From: a virus
Length of the DNA stretch: 64,000 nucleotides
IMG/VR virus record: IMGVR_UViG_3300042402_002641
Location: 186,001 to 250,000 of that record
Direction: 5' to 3' (one strand)
Shown: piece after piece, positions 16,206 to 29,000 of the stretch
How positions within the stretch are numbered: position 1 is the first letter of the stretch
Layout of the letters: every line of letters begins with the position of its first letter
Program-made: the position numbers and the translations under genes
The notes under the pieces: model-generated
What the model saw: only the letters and a program-made list of their open reading frames with translations
Told to the model about the DNA's origin: nothing
The model's database searches: none

Positions 16206-16646
16206 ATGGCAAATAAACTTTATAATCAAAAAACAGTAGCTAATAATACCGCTGTTACAACAGAAAAAAATCTAGGAGTTTTTTTGTACAAAGGATTTAG
16301 TAGTCAACAGAGTTCAAGAAATTACAAACTCTATGATATTGATCTAGTCAAGCAGGATTTGATTAATCATTTCTATATCCGTAAAGGAGAGAAATTAGAA
16401 AATCCAGATTTCGGCACAGTGATTTGGGATATGTTGTTTGAAAATTTTACCGAAGATGTCAAGCAGATCATCGCCAAAGACGTTGAAGCCATAATAAATT
16501 ACGATCCAAGAATTTCGGTGAACACTGTGACTATAGACAGTACGGACCAAGGAATTCGCATACAAGCCGACATAGTGTACATTCCTTTCAACGTAAATGA
16601 ACGCATGTCTTTTGATTTCGATAAAACTAATAATATCATAATATGA
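16206..16646 (+). CDS. 25: Baseplate wedge protein gp25
   Basis: This 146-residue protein is of the conserved gp25/lysozyme-like wedge family. Hallmarks are LYDIDLVKQDLINHFYIRKGEKLENPDFGTVIWDMLFE and IRIQADIVYIPFNVNERMSFDFD. gp25 nucleates sheath polymerisation and belongs to the wedge core with gp6. Length is close to T4 gp25 (132). It sits between gp5 and gp6, as in marine T4-like phages. Confidence 0.95.
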   Translation: MANKLYNQKTVANNTAVTTEKNLGVFLYKGFSSQQSSRNYKLYDIDLVKQDLINHFYIRKGEKLENPDFGTVIWDMLFENFTEDVKQIIAKDVEAIINYDPRISVNTVTIDSTDQGIRIQADIVYIPFNVNERMSFDFDKTNNIII

Positions 16647-16662
16647 CCACTTTATTTTATAA

Positions 16663-16670
16663 TATAAATA
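16663..16670 (+). promoter_or_regulatory. T4-type late promoter, exact TATAAATA
   Basis: An exact TATAAATA ends 18 bases before the gp6 ATG in the 42-base gap after gp25. It would give gp6 and the giant downstream gene their own late transcript. A GGGA ribosome-site core follows at about 16679. Confidence 0.75.
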
Positions 16671-16688
16671 TTGGCATAGGGACTCGAA

Positions 16689-19600
16689 ATGACCACTACA
16701 AGTAGACAAAATAATCTAATTCTAAACCAAGACTGGACTAGAATCTATCAGACATTTAGAAACGCTGATTTCAAAAGCTATGACTTCGAAAATCTGCGCA
16801 GGGTTATAATCACTTATCTGCGAGAAAATTATCCAGAAGATTTCAACGACTATATTGAGTCATCTGAATATCTAGCACTAATTGATGCCGTGGCATTTTT
16901 AGGCCAGAGTCTAGCATTTCGTATTGATCTAGCCAGCAGAGAGAATTTTATCGAACTAGCTGAGACCAAAGAAAGCGTGTTGCGAATTGCTCGAATGCTT
17001 AGTTATAACGCCAAGAGAAACGTTGCTGCTAAAGGACTGTTAAAATTTACTTCGGTGACTACTACAGAAGATATTGTAGACAGTAACGGACGTAATCTCG
17101 CACAACAGATAGTCAGCTGGAATGATCCAACAAACACCAATTGGCTTGAGCAATTTATTTTAGTTTTAAATTCAGCAATGGCCGACAACACAGAATTTGG
17201 TCGCAGCCAAGGTTCAGCGACCATACAAGGTATACCTACAGAACAATATAGATTTAGAACTACCAGCACAGATGTGCCAATCTATTCTTTCAGCAAGACT
17301 GTAGCTGCTAGAGGCATGCTGTTTGAATTAGTTTCCACCGCATTTAAGAACAGTGAAAATATCTATGAAGAACCTCCTGTGCCTGGCAATCAATTAGGAT
17401 TTGTATATAGAAATGATGGCACAGGACCTGCTAGTCCCAACACCGGATTTTTCCTGATGTTCAAACAGGGCACACTAGCCCTAGCTGATTTTGGTATAGG
17501 GGTGCCAACTCCTAACGAAAAAATCGCCATCGATACGGCCGACATCAACAACGACGATGTATGGCTGTTTTCATTAAACAGTGCAGGAGCACAATTAGAA
17601 GAGTGGACTAAAGTTAGTACGCTGGTAGGTAACAATATTGCCTATAATAGCGTAGAACAAAACATTAGAAACATATATGCAGTTAATACTAAAGAAAATG
17701 ATACCGTTGATCTAGTTTTTGCTGACGGAGTATATGGTAATCTACCACAAGGTTCTTTCAGAGTATTTTATAGAACTAGTAACGGATTATCCTACACCAT
17801 CAGTCCCAATGAACTTAGAGGCATCAATATTAGTATTAGTTATTTTAATAAATCAGGAGTAGAGCATACCTTAACAGTAGGACTAGCTCTTCAATCTACA
17901 GTAGCGAACTCAGCTGCAACTGAAAGTATAGATTCGGTGAGAACCAATGCTCCAGCAGTTTATTATACGCAGAATCGAATGATCACTGCCGAAGACTATA
18001 ATCTTGCACCGTTAAGTAGCAGCCAAAATATAGTCAAGATTAAATCCATTAACAGAACATCCAGCGGTATTAGTAGAAATTTTGATATCATTGATGCATC
18101 TGGGAAATATTCAAGTATCAATGTGTTTTGTGATGATGGATATATCTATAAACAAGAAAGTGAAGAAACTCTTGGATTTAGATTTAACAATAGAGTCGAT
18201 GTAATTAATTTTCTTCGGCAAAGCGTAGAACCAAAATTCACAGACGCAGATGTTTATAATTTTTATTTTACAAAATTTGATCGTATTCTTTTCACAGATA
18301 ATAACACGGTATGGCAAAGCGTTACTTCTACAACCCCTACCGGCTATTTCAAGAATGTTGTGGATAATTCACTGTTAAAAGTAGGTACGTATTCTACTTC
18401 TAGTTTGAAATACCTGCTCAGCGGAGCATTAATTAAATTTACGGCACCCGCCGGACTAGCATTTAAAAAAGGTAAATTAGTAGCTATCAATTCTCAAGAT
18501 CCAGAGCAACGCGATAGGCTTTGGACTAAAGTAGTGTCTGTGGCAGGCGACGGTACTAATGCTGGTAGAGGTGTGCTGACCAACGGACTAGGGGCGGTAA
18601 CATTTAGTGACGCTGTGCCTACAGGTGCAGTGGCAAATCGCATTGTGCCTAGATTTATTAATGATTTAGATGCTGCGTTAGAAACAGAAATAGTTAATCA
18701 ATGCTCTCAGAATTTAAATTTTGGATTGAGATATGAATCGGTTTCGTCGACCTGGAAGATTGTTACCGCTACTAATATTAACCTAACCAGCGATTTTAGT
18801 CTAGGAAAATCGGGAGACGTAACTAACACAAATGCAGATAGTTCATGGTTAGTAGCTTTTGTTAAAGAAGCCGATAGATATGTAGTTAGACTAAGACGAC
18901 TCAGTTATGTGTTTGGCAGCGTTATGCAGAATCGTTTTTATTTTGATACCAACGAAAAACGTTATAATGACCAATTAGGTGCTGTGGTAAAAGATCAGGT
19001 CAAGGTACTTGGGATCAATACCGACAGCGGGTTTATCACAGAATTACGGCAAGACGTGCCCTTTGAAATTAGCGACACTATTAAATTTGATGATGGATAT
19101 GAAAGTACCACGGAAATAAAATTAAGTTTTCAAGATAGCGACGACGACGGAGTCATAGATAATCCAGATTCATTTGAACAGATAGTTGGCGCAGACACAG
19201 CGTTAAATTATTTGTTTTTTAAGGAAACTGTAGATCAATACGGCACAACTGATTATCAGTTAGTAGATAACTCGGATAATCTAATATTAATTCGAGAAAA
19301 AGAATCTGTAGTTGATTTCACTGATGCAACAACTTATCCCAACGGACAATTGATCTATTTTTATACCATTGACGAAGATGTTGTTAAAGCAGTGAATCGA
19401 AGCACTAATACATTTGATCTTGATAGATCATACAGAGCTAACATTGGTCGAAGAAATCTTAAATTTCAGTATATTCATAATGCCAGCGTGGATCGCAGAA
19501 TAGATCCAAGCTCTAGCAATATCATTGACGTGTTTTTATTAACCAGATCCTATGATGAATCATATAGGATTTATCTTGCAGGCGGCACTGCAACTGCACC

Positions 19601-20096
19601 AGAACCTCCCAGCACAGACAGTTTAAGAACAACGTTTGGAGCCAACCTATCTGCGATTAAATCTATCAGTGACGAAATCATTTATCATACAGTAAAATAT
19701 AAGGTGTTGTTTGGTTCAAAAGCAGATCCTAAACTACAGGCCATATTTAAAGTGGTTAAAAATCCTGGACAATCTATTAATGATAACGATCTTAAAGTTC
19801 GAGTTATCTCAGCAATAAACTCATTCTTCGACATTAGCAATTGGGATTTCGGTGATAGATTTTATATGGGTGAACTTACTACCTACATACTAAATTCTAC
19901 AGCACCTGATATCAGTAACATAGTTATATGTCCAAAACAAAGTGGTCAATCATTCGGAAGCCTGTTTGAGATACAGAGCAGATCGGATGAAATTTTAATC
20001 AGTGGAGCCACGGTCACAGATGTTGAGATAGTCACAGCTATCACAGCAGCTGAAGTTGGTTCTGCTATAACCAGTGTGGTATCTACTACCTATTAA
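16689..20096 (+). CDS. 6: Baseplate wedge protein gp6 (long form)
   Basis: The product has 1135 residues, compared with 660 in T4. The N-terminal third is typical gp6: FENLRRVIITYLRENYPEDFNDY, LAFRIDLASRENFIELAETKESVLRIARMLSY, and later the baseplate-J-like segment AVYYTQNRMITAEDYNLAPLSSSQNIVKIKSINR. gp6 forms the wedge dimer that links the inner baseplate to the periphery. The extra length lies mostly after about residue 480 and holds beta-rich, Asp/Asn-rich repeats (DSDDDGVIDNPDSFEQ). The C-terminal part returns to gp6 character (NDNDLKVRVISAINSFFDISNWDFGDRFYMGELTTYI). It has its own late promoter. Confidence 0.9.
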   Translation: MTTTSRQNNLILNQDWTRIYQTFRNADFKSYDFENLRRVIITYLRENYPEDFNDYIESSEYLALIDAVAFLGQSLAFRIDLASRENFIELAETKESVLRIARMLSYNAKRNVAAKGLLKFTSVTTTEDIVDSNGRNLAQQIVSWNDPTNTNWLEQFILVLNSAMADNTEFGRSQGSATIQGIPTEQYRFRTTSTDVPIYSFSKTVAARGMLFELVSTAFKNSENIYEEPPVPGNQLGFVYRNDGTGPASPNTGFFLMFKQGTLALADFGIGVPTPNEKIAIDTADINNDDVWLFSLNSAGAQLEEWTKVSTLVGNNIAYNSVEQNIRNIYAVNTKENDTVDLVFADGVYGNLPQGSFRVFYRTSNGLSYTISPNELRGINISISYFNKSGVEHTLTVGLALQSTVANSAATESIDSVRTNAPAVYYTQNRMITAEDYNLAPLSSSQNIVKIKSINRTSSGISRNFDIIDASGKYSSINVFCDDGYIYKQESEETLGFRFNNRVDVINFLRQSVEPKFTDADVYNFYFTKFDRILFTDNNTVWQSVTSTTPTGYFKNVVDNSLLKVGTYSTSSLKYLLSGALIKFTAPAGLAFKKGKLVAINSQDPEQRDRLWTKVVSVAGDGTNAGRGVLTNGLGAVTFSDAVPTGAVANRIVPRFINDLDAALETEIVNQCSQNLNFGLRYESVSSTWKIVTATNINLTSDFSLGKSGDVTNTNADSSWLVAFVKEADRYVVRLRRLSYVFGSVMQNRFYFDTNEKRYNDQLGAVVKDQVKVLGINTDSGFITELRQDVPFEISDTIKFDDGYESTTEIKLSFQDSDDDGVIDNPDSFEQIVGADTALNYLFFKETVDQYGTTDYQLVDNSDNLILIREKESVVDFTDATTYPNGQLIYFYTIDEDVVKAVNRSTNTFDLDRSYRANIGRRNLKFQYIHNASVDRRIDPSSSNIIDVFLLTRSYDESYRIYLAGGTATAPEPPSTDSLRTTFGANLSAIKSISDEIIYHTVKYKVLFGSKADPKLQAIFKVVKNPGQSINDNDLKVRVISAINSFFDISNWDFGDRFYMGELTTYILNSTAPDISNIVICPKQSGQSFGSLFEIQSRSDEILISGATVTDVEIVTAITAAEVGSAITSVVSTTY

Positions 20097-20097
20097 T

Positions 20098-23000
20098 ATG
20101 TCAGATAAATTTTTTCCTTTCAGTAAACTACCTATAAGAAAATCAGTAGAACTTCTACCTAAAGTTTTTCAGACAGAAGCTAACGATAAATTTCTTGCAG
20201 GCGTAGTAGATCCTTTAGTTCAACCAGGATTATTGGATAAAATTACAGGATATGTCGGTCGAAGGTTTGGCAAAACTTATAATGGTAACGATCTATATCT
20301 AGATACAGATGCTACATTAAGAAGTGCTTATCAGTTAGAACCTGGAGTGATATATCGAAATCAGGATAAGATTGAAAATTTCTATGATTACATTGATTTT
20401 AAAAATCAATTAAAATTCTTTGGTAATACAGATGAACGTGACGACAAACTTACTAGCCAGGAGCACTATGCCTGGAATCCGCCTATTGCCTGGGACAAGT
20501 TCATCAATTATCGCGAATATTATTGGGTTCCCGGCGGGCCGCCTAGTGTCTCAATATATGGACAAAGCGCCACAGTCAACAGTACATATAAAGTAGTATT
20601 GAGTACAACTGCAAACAGTTTTGTGTTTACTCCAGATGCCTATACCAATAATCCTACTCTAACATTATATCGAGGACAGACATATAAATTTAGAGTTAAT
20701 GCTCCTGGTGAAGGATTTAGTATTCGTACGAATTATGACACAGGAAGTTTGATATTTAAACCTAATTATCCATATCTTGCAGGCAATCTAGCAGTGTATG
20801 ATACTAAACTATATAGAGCACGCCGAGACATAAATCCCGCAGACGGCAGTTCCATCACATTAGATAGTGAAGATTGGGAATATCTCGAACCAGCTGCATC
20901 CGGCGCAGCCTTAGAATATAAAAAAGGTGTAATTAACAACGGTACTGAAAATGGCACAGTGACCTTCACAGTGCCCTACGATGCTCCTGATACATTATAT
21001 TATCAAGGTCTAATTAATCCTGATGCTTTTGGTAGATTTGTTATAGCTGATATTGAATCTAATACATATCTCAATGTAGATAAAGACATTGTTGGCAAGA
21101 GTGAATATACTAGTAGTACTGGTATTACACTAAGCAATGGAATGGTTGTTGAATTTCAAGGTACCGTTATTCCAGAAAAATATAGTCAGGAAACATGGGT
21201 GGTCGAAGGAGTTGGAAAAGCTATAACATTGACAAAATTCTCTGATCTTATAGTTCCAGTGTTAACGGCCACAGTACCTGAAGTATTATTTGATAACGCA
21301 GGTTTTGACACAGAACCTTTTGACGATGCTACCGCATATCCTACCTTTAAAGATTACATCACTATAGCTAAAGACAGTATTGATTCTAATCCTTGGTCAA
21401 GATATAATCGTTGGTTCCATAGAAGTGTATTAGAAACAGCTTATACTCTGCGAGGCGAAGATTTTCCTGCAGAAGAATCTACTAGAGCTAAACGACCTAT
21501 TATAGAATTTTCAGCTAATCTGCAGTTATTCAATCACGGATCAGCAGCTAAACAAACTGTAGACTATCTCGATGATTATACCACTGATGTATTATCTCGC
21601 ATTGAAGGCAGCACAGGTTACAACGTCGATGGAGAGTTTTTATTTGAAGGTGCTAGGATATTGGTTATTGCTGATACCGATAGATTAACCAACAACAAAA
21701 TATATGAAGTAAAATTCATTCGACACATAAACACTACTCAGATACATCTAGTAGAAACAGAAGATAGTGACAGTATATTAGGCCAAGGGGTGTTGGTGCG
21801 TCGAGGTTCCAAAAACGGTGGAAAGATGTTTCACTTCAACGGAACTAATTGGATACCAAGTCAAGCAAAAACTTCAGTAAATCAGGCTCCACGGTTTGAC
21901 GTATTTGATTCGACAGGTGTAAGTTTTAGCGATATCGAAAAATACACCACTAGTACATTTACAGGCACAAAAATTATAAGCTATAAGCTAGGGTCAGGAA
22001 GAATAGATACTGAATTAGGTTTTAGTTTAAGTTATTTGAACATTGACAATGTTGGTGATATAGAATTTAATTTCGACTGGGATTCGGATATTGCAGAATA
22101 CACAGAAACACGAACACCTAAAAGCGTTAAAATATCTACCGGATACTATAAATTTAATCCCGATGCAGTTTATGCTAATAATTGGTTACTGGCTGGTTCA
22201 GAATTTATGCAACCTATAGTAGATAGTCAATTAGTAATCAGTGATACAAATACGTTGACCTTTGATACGATAGACTGGTCTGCGTTGAAGACAGACCCAA
22301 TAATCAACATTTACATAAACGGCACAAAGTATGCAGGAACGTACACTAGGACGGAGAACACATTTGAGTTTCCCCTCACTCTGTCTGCCAAAGACGCTGT
22401 AGTTCTAAAAGTTATTACAGATCTTGATCCCGATCAAGGTTATTATGAAATACCAGCAGGTCTAGAAAAGAATCCATTTAATACAGAACTGACATCTTTC
22501 ACATTGGGCCAGGCTGTAGACCATATTGTTTCGGCTGTAGAATTTGATTCTAAGGTTACAGGTAATATACCGGGAGTTAGTAATCTAAGAGACAGCGATG
22601 GATATCAAAAACATGCCAAACGTTTTCTGAAGCATTCTGGTATAGCACCACTGGCTATTATGACGCTGTGTGATAAAACACATAATATTATCAAATCAAT
22701 ACAATATGCTAAAAAAGCCTACACAGATTTTAAAAATAATTTTGCTGCTAGGGCAGTAGAAATTGACTATAATGATAGTGTACCAGATTTTGTTGATGAT
22801 GTTATTAACAGTCTAGCAAAAAATAAAACTGCGGTGAGTCCGTTCGCAGACAGCGATATGCTAGGATCAGGTGCTTATACCGTTGTAACATATACTGTAG
22901 AAGATGTAGGAATAAAAACATTTTCATTAGGCGAAAAATTTGATCTAACCAGTCTCAGCAAACGTGCTGTTTATGTATATCTAAACGGCAGTCAACTTTT

Positions 23001-26000
23001 AAATGCAAGAGACTACTCATTCAATTCAACCTTTGGTTTTGTACAATTGAGTGTAAATCTTGAAGAAAATGATCTGGTCGAAATACGTGAATATGTTTCT
23101 ACAGCTACTAGTCACATTCCACCAACTCCTACCAGCATGGGACTGTATAAAAAATACACTCCTATACGTTTCATAGACGATACCTTCCAAGAACCTCGTG
23201 AAGTCATACAAGGCCACGATGGTAGTATTACAGCGGCGTATGGCGATTTCAGAGATGACTTATTACTAGAACTTGAGTATCGTATCTATAACAATATCAA
23301 GCAGGAATATGATTCTTCTATCTTTGATATTGATTCTATTTTAGGTGGGTATTACGGTGTTGGTCTTTACACAAAACCTCAATTAGATAATATTGTTAAT
23401 CAAGAGTTTTTAAAATGGGTACAAAACACCAACATAAATTATACTTTAAACTCGTATTTTGACAGTGAGAATAGTTTTACCTATACCTATTCTAAAATGT
23501 CAGATCCTCTAAAAACGCAGACATTGCCTGGATATTGGAGAGGAGTGTATCAATGGTTCTATGACACAGATCGCCCACATCGCTGCCCATGGGAAATGTT
23601 AGGATTTTCGCAAGAACCTACCTGGTGGCAATCACAGTATGGTGCCGCACCATATACACGCAACAATTTATTGCTCTGGGAAGATCTAGAGAATGGGCAT
23701 ATTAGGCAAGGTAACAGAGCTGGCCGCTATGATAGATATAAGCGTCCGGGATTGATAAATCATATCCCTGTAGACGGCGATGGGTTATTATTAAGTCCAC
23801 TAGATAGTGGGCTCGCCCAGGATTTTTCACTTATCAATAATCAAGGTACTTTTGTGCTAGGCGATATCGGTCCAGTAGAATATGCTTGGAGATCCAGTTC
23901 CGAATGGCCGTTTGCAGTTATAATGGCCATGTGTTTAATGAAACCTTTTGAATTCATTACAGATAACTTTGATCGTTCTAGAACTACCACTAACATATTA
24001 GATCAGACAGTTAACGGCACAACCTCTTTGTTCAGCACATTGGGCGAAATTGCACCAATAACATTGTCAGATTCGTATATAGGTCTATTAAAATATATAG
24101 CGGCCTATGTGAAATCAAGAGGTATCTCACAGGACAGTATTATAGAAAAAATTAACAATCTTGATGTTTCTTTGAGTTTTAGAATGAGTGGATTTGTTGA
24201 TCAACAACAACAGAAATTTTTGTTAGATTCTAAAAATCCATCTGCCACTACCAGCAGTATATATGTACCTGCAGAAAATTATGATATTATTTTTAATGTT
24301 GGCGCTCCGGTAGCTACTGTGGCTATTAGCGGAGTCATATTTGAAAAAACTCAAGGCGGTTGGATAGCCACAGGCTATGACGACATACATCCTTATTTTG
24401 AATATCATCAGGCTTTACCAAGTCAGAGAGATCCGGTAATATCTATAGGCGGAGTTAGCGAAACATTTTTAGACTGGACCTTAGATAAAAATTACAACAA
24501 CGGTACCTTGGTAAGATATTCTAATGATTTTTATAGGGCGTTACGAACACATAATAGCGGAAATACATTTGATAAGTCAGTGTGGCAAAAACTCAGCGAC
24601 ATTCCTAAGATAGGAGCAGTTGAAGCACAACGTCGCCGTACATTTAACACACTGGCAGTAAAACGTATTAGTTATGGCACACTGTTCACTACCGTTCAAC
24701 AGGTAGTAGATTTTCTATTAGGATATGAAAGTTATTTAAAAAGTCTAGGATTTATATTTGATAGATATGATCCAGTAAATCAGGTCAGTCAAGACTGGCT
24801 CAGCAGCGCCAAAGAATTTATGTTTTGGACCAAACACAACTGGGAACTAGGGTCGTTAATAGCCATTAGCCCTATGGCTGAAAAAGTGGATGTTGAGGTA
24901 CCTGTGGGAGTAGCCGATAACATACTTGATGGGTTTTATGACTATCAGGTACTAAAGGGTGACGGCAAACCTCTAGAGCCAAGATTCATAAATGTAAATC
25001 GCAGTTTTCAAAAAATTACGGTAGAAACCACTAACACCGATGAAGGTGTATTTTTCTTAAAATTAAACTATGTTCTTAAAGAACATGTTACAGTATTTGA
25101 CGATCGTACAGTATTCAATGATATAATTTATGATAAGACCACTGGCTATCGTCAAGGCAGAATTAAAGTACAGGGTTTTCGCACAGTAGATTGGGACGGA
25201 GATTACACAAGCCCGGGATTCTTATTTGATAATGTTAACATACAGACCTGGCAGCCATTCCGAGATTACAGGCTAGGCGACATAGTATCTTATAAAAGTT
25301 TTAATTGGACTAGTTTAAGAAATCAACTTGGTTCTGAAACCTTTAATGATTCTGTTTGGACCAAATTAGATAGCACACCTCAAAAACAGCTGATTCCTAA
25401 CTTCGACTACAAGATCAAACAATTTAGCGATTATTTTGAAACATCGTCAGAAGGCACAAATCAAAATCAACGGGAATTAGCCAGACACACAATAGGATAT
25501 CAACAGAGAGATTATTTGAATAATCTGGCCGAAGATCCGGTGAGTCAATTTCAGTTGTATCAAGGATTCATACGTGAAAAGGGATCAGCTAACGCTATTA
25601 CAAAAATATTTGGTAAACTTAGTCGATCAGGATCTGATAGTGTAACTCTGAATGAAGAGTGGGCGTTTTTATTAAGCAGAATAGGAGGCACTGATCAACT
25701 CACAGAAATAGAAATACAGATAGAAAAAAATAAAATAAAATTTAATTCTCAGGTATTAACTATAGAGTCTGGAGTTCGTGGTGTTGTTTCAGATCTTAAT
25801 TATAGAATTAATATCAACGACTTTACAGTACCACCGATACCGTATGTAACAAATATTAATCCAACTTCTTTAGAAATAAATCCAAGTTTCACCGCAGGAT
25901 ATGTGTACGAGAATCAATATGAACACGTGATAGCCACACAGACAGAATTAACTACACTAGATATCTCCACAGTTAAAGAAAATGATCATATATGGATAAC

Positions 26001-29000
26001 GTTTTATAGAGATTCCTGGACAGTGCTTAGAGCTAACCAAGTTGAAATGCTATCTGTAATTACTGTTGAAAGGTTCGACGATACAACTGTAACAGTTACT
26101 TTTAATCGACCGCATGTATTCTTAGTCGATACATATGTGGGATTTAGAAACATAGTTAATCTGCAGGGATTTTTTAAAATAATAACAGTGACTAACACCA
26201 CAGTTAGTATTGAAATTGATGCTGACAATGAAGATCCGGAAATAGATTCTAGTACTATAGTAAATCCTACAATACTTACTGAAAGTAGATTTGATAATTA
26301 TCAGATTCTAGATAGAGGAACATCTGCGCTGTTATATAACGGTGCTAGATTGTTTATAGATAACAACGGTAACGACCTATGGGAAGTCATAGAAAAGCAA
26401 AAACAATACACCGCTAATTCTATCACTGATTACGCTACAACTAGTCCTATCAATGCCGGTAAGAAAGTAATATATGACACAGTAAACTCTCAGCTACTTG
26501 TTAGCATACCTGGGTCTGGCATAGTAAACGTTTACGCAGAAAGTTCTACAGGACTAGTACTAAAACAAATCATTTCTCCCCCTAATGGATTCTTCGCCAA
26601 TGCATTAGGATCTTTCGGTAATGCGATGGCACTAAGTCCTGATGGTAAGGTGCTGATAGTTGGTGCAGCCGAAGCCAGCGGTGTAGCTAGTGCATTCCGA
26701 GGTCCGTGGGCCACAGATCAGTTTTATCAACAAGATGAGATAGTATTATATGGCGGCAGACTCTACCGAGCTAAAAATCCTAACACCGTAGGTGTAGACA
26801 ATAGCACCGAAATAGCTATTAACACAGATGATTGGGAGCTAGCCACTATTATACCGGCGCTTGAATCAGGAGTTAATACCGGCCTGTATCAACAGGGAAT
26901 GGTAGCAGTATACACCTATACGAATGGCAGATTTTTTAACACTGCGGCTTTTGTTAGTCCAAGACCTGCTGACAATGAAAAATTTGGCAGCGAAATAACT
27001 TTATCTGTCAGCGGCAGCTCTTATTATATGGCAGTATCTGCTACAGGTTCCTATAATAATACTGGCCGAGTGTACCTGTTTAAATTCAACGGAACAGCAT
27101 GGAGTCATTTAGAAAATCCTATGTACACAGGAGTATATGACTTTCAAAAATCCTACAAGGCAGGAGAAATTGTATGGCAGGCCGCCCAGGATCCCGTGGT
27201 TGAGGCTGCGAGAGGGAATTTGTGGATGAATCTAGAAGATTCGACCACAGACGGCAGTACGATAACTATCCAATCACAGGGATGGTTGAAAGTCAGCGAT
27301 ATCAGCACAAATTGTTCTCTGCCAACTACAATATCAGTAGAGGATGATGGATCGACCTTAGAATTTGCAGTAACAGGTCTATTGAATGAAACACAAATGG
27401 CAGAACTAGTCAAACAGGGTGATAAGTTTGGATCTAGTATGGCCATGAACAGAGACGGCAGTATATTAGTTATAGGTGCTCCGGATGCAGACGGACAATA
27501 TTTTGCAAACTATCGAGGTCTATGGAGAGGCGATGTAGAATATGTAGAAGGGGAAGTTGTGAGATTCAAGGATCTCACAGCACCGGGAGATTCTTATCAA
27601 TATTATCGATTGGGTGATGCATTCCTTGGAGCAGATTCTACCTATAGAAGCTATAATGAAGATCCATCAGACAGTGCAAACTGGCAGGTAGTAGGAGACA
27701 GCACCACAGAGTCTAGCGGTAAGGTGTGGGTCTATGCTCGCACCGCAGGCGATGTCTATGAACTAAAACAAATGATCAATGCAGCATCGATCAGCTCATT
27801 TTCAGATATAGATTCTGGATTAGTTATTAGTACAGGTGACCAGTTTGGATTTGCAATGGACATGGATTTTACTGGTAATACCTTGGTTGTTTCTAGTCCT
27901 AGATCAGATATTAATTATCAGGATCAAGGCAGTGTATATGTGCTAGAATTAGATAGTAACATTATTGAATACAGGGTGAAACAGCGCCTAGAAAGTTTCG
28001 AAACATACCCTAATGAATATTTTGGATACGGAGTTTCGGTGAGTCCGGATGCAGCAAAAATCGCTGTAGGCGCACGAAACGCTTCTAACGATATTCCTGT
28101 TGCATTCGATATTCTTCTCGGTACAATTTTTGATCTCGGAACTACTAGATTTAGCTCAGCTCAAGGTTACACCGGCGGAGTTTACATATTTGATAAAAAA
28201 GATCAGATATTCTTTCTCACCGAAAAACTGCAGGAAGTCTTTTCACCAGACGAAGCTTTCGGTTCTAGTGTAGACTGTGTAGGATCTTATGTGGCAGTGG
28301 GATCTCCGTACTATAGAGCTCCTGTGCTCGACTCAGAAGGAGAGCTAACCTACGAAGGTTCTTACATAGGAAATGCTAGATTGTTTAAGAAAGATTCTAC
28401 ACTGTCTTCTTGGAATATTTTAAACACACAGCAGCCTGTGGTAGATATACGAAAAATTCGGAGTATAGAATACTATGACAATGTGCAGAACATCAAAATA
28501 CAAGACCTTGATTTTATAGATTCTGCCAAAGGTAAAATATTAAACTCTGCCGAACAAGAAATTAAATTTAAGACACCCTATGATCCTGCAGTGTATACTA
28601 TAGGAACTGATCAGGTAGTTACGGATCCTGCCATAGCCTGGTACGAATCTAATGTTGGAAAATTATGGTGGAATATAGCTGCTGCAAAATGGATCTACGC
28701 CGAACAGGGTGATACTGCTTTTAGAACAGGTAATTGGAATCAATTAGCCAAGGGCAGCGATATTGCCGTGTATGAATGGATACAAAGTGTGTTATTGCCT
28801 AATGAATGGGCAGCAGTAGCAGACACCAACGAAGGACTGGCACAAGGAATTAGCGGACAACCTCTTTATCCCAACAACGATGCATATAGTGTAAAACAGA
28901 TCTTGAATCCAACTACTGGACAGGTACAAGAAACTTTCTATTTTTATTGGGTAGAAAATAAAACAGTGGTACCTGCGAATATGGCAGATAGAACAAAATC

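Noticed and set aside
20074-20097. Start of the giant gene at 20074
   Set aside because: This ATG lies inside gp6; the ATG at 20098 directly after the gp6 stop gives the N-terminus that resembles other phage proteins.
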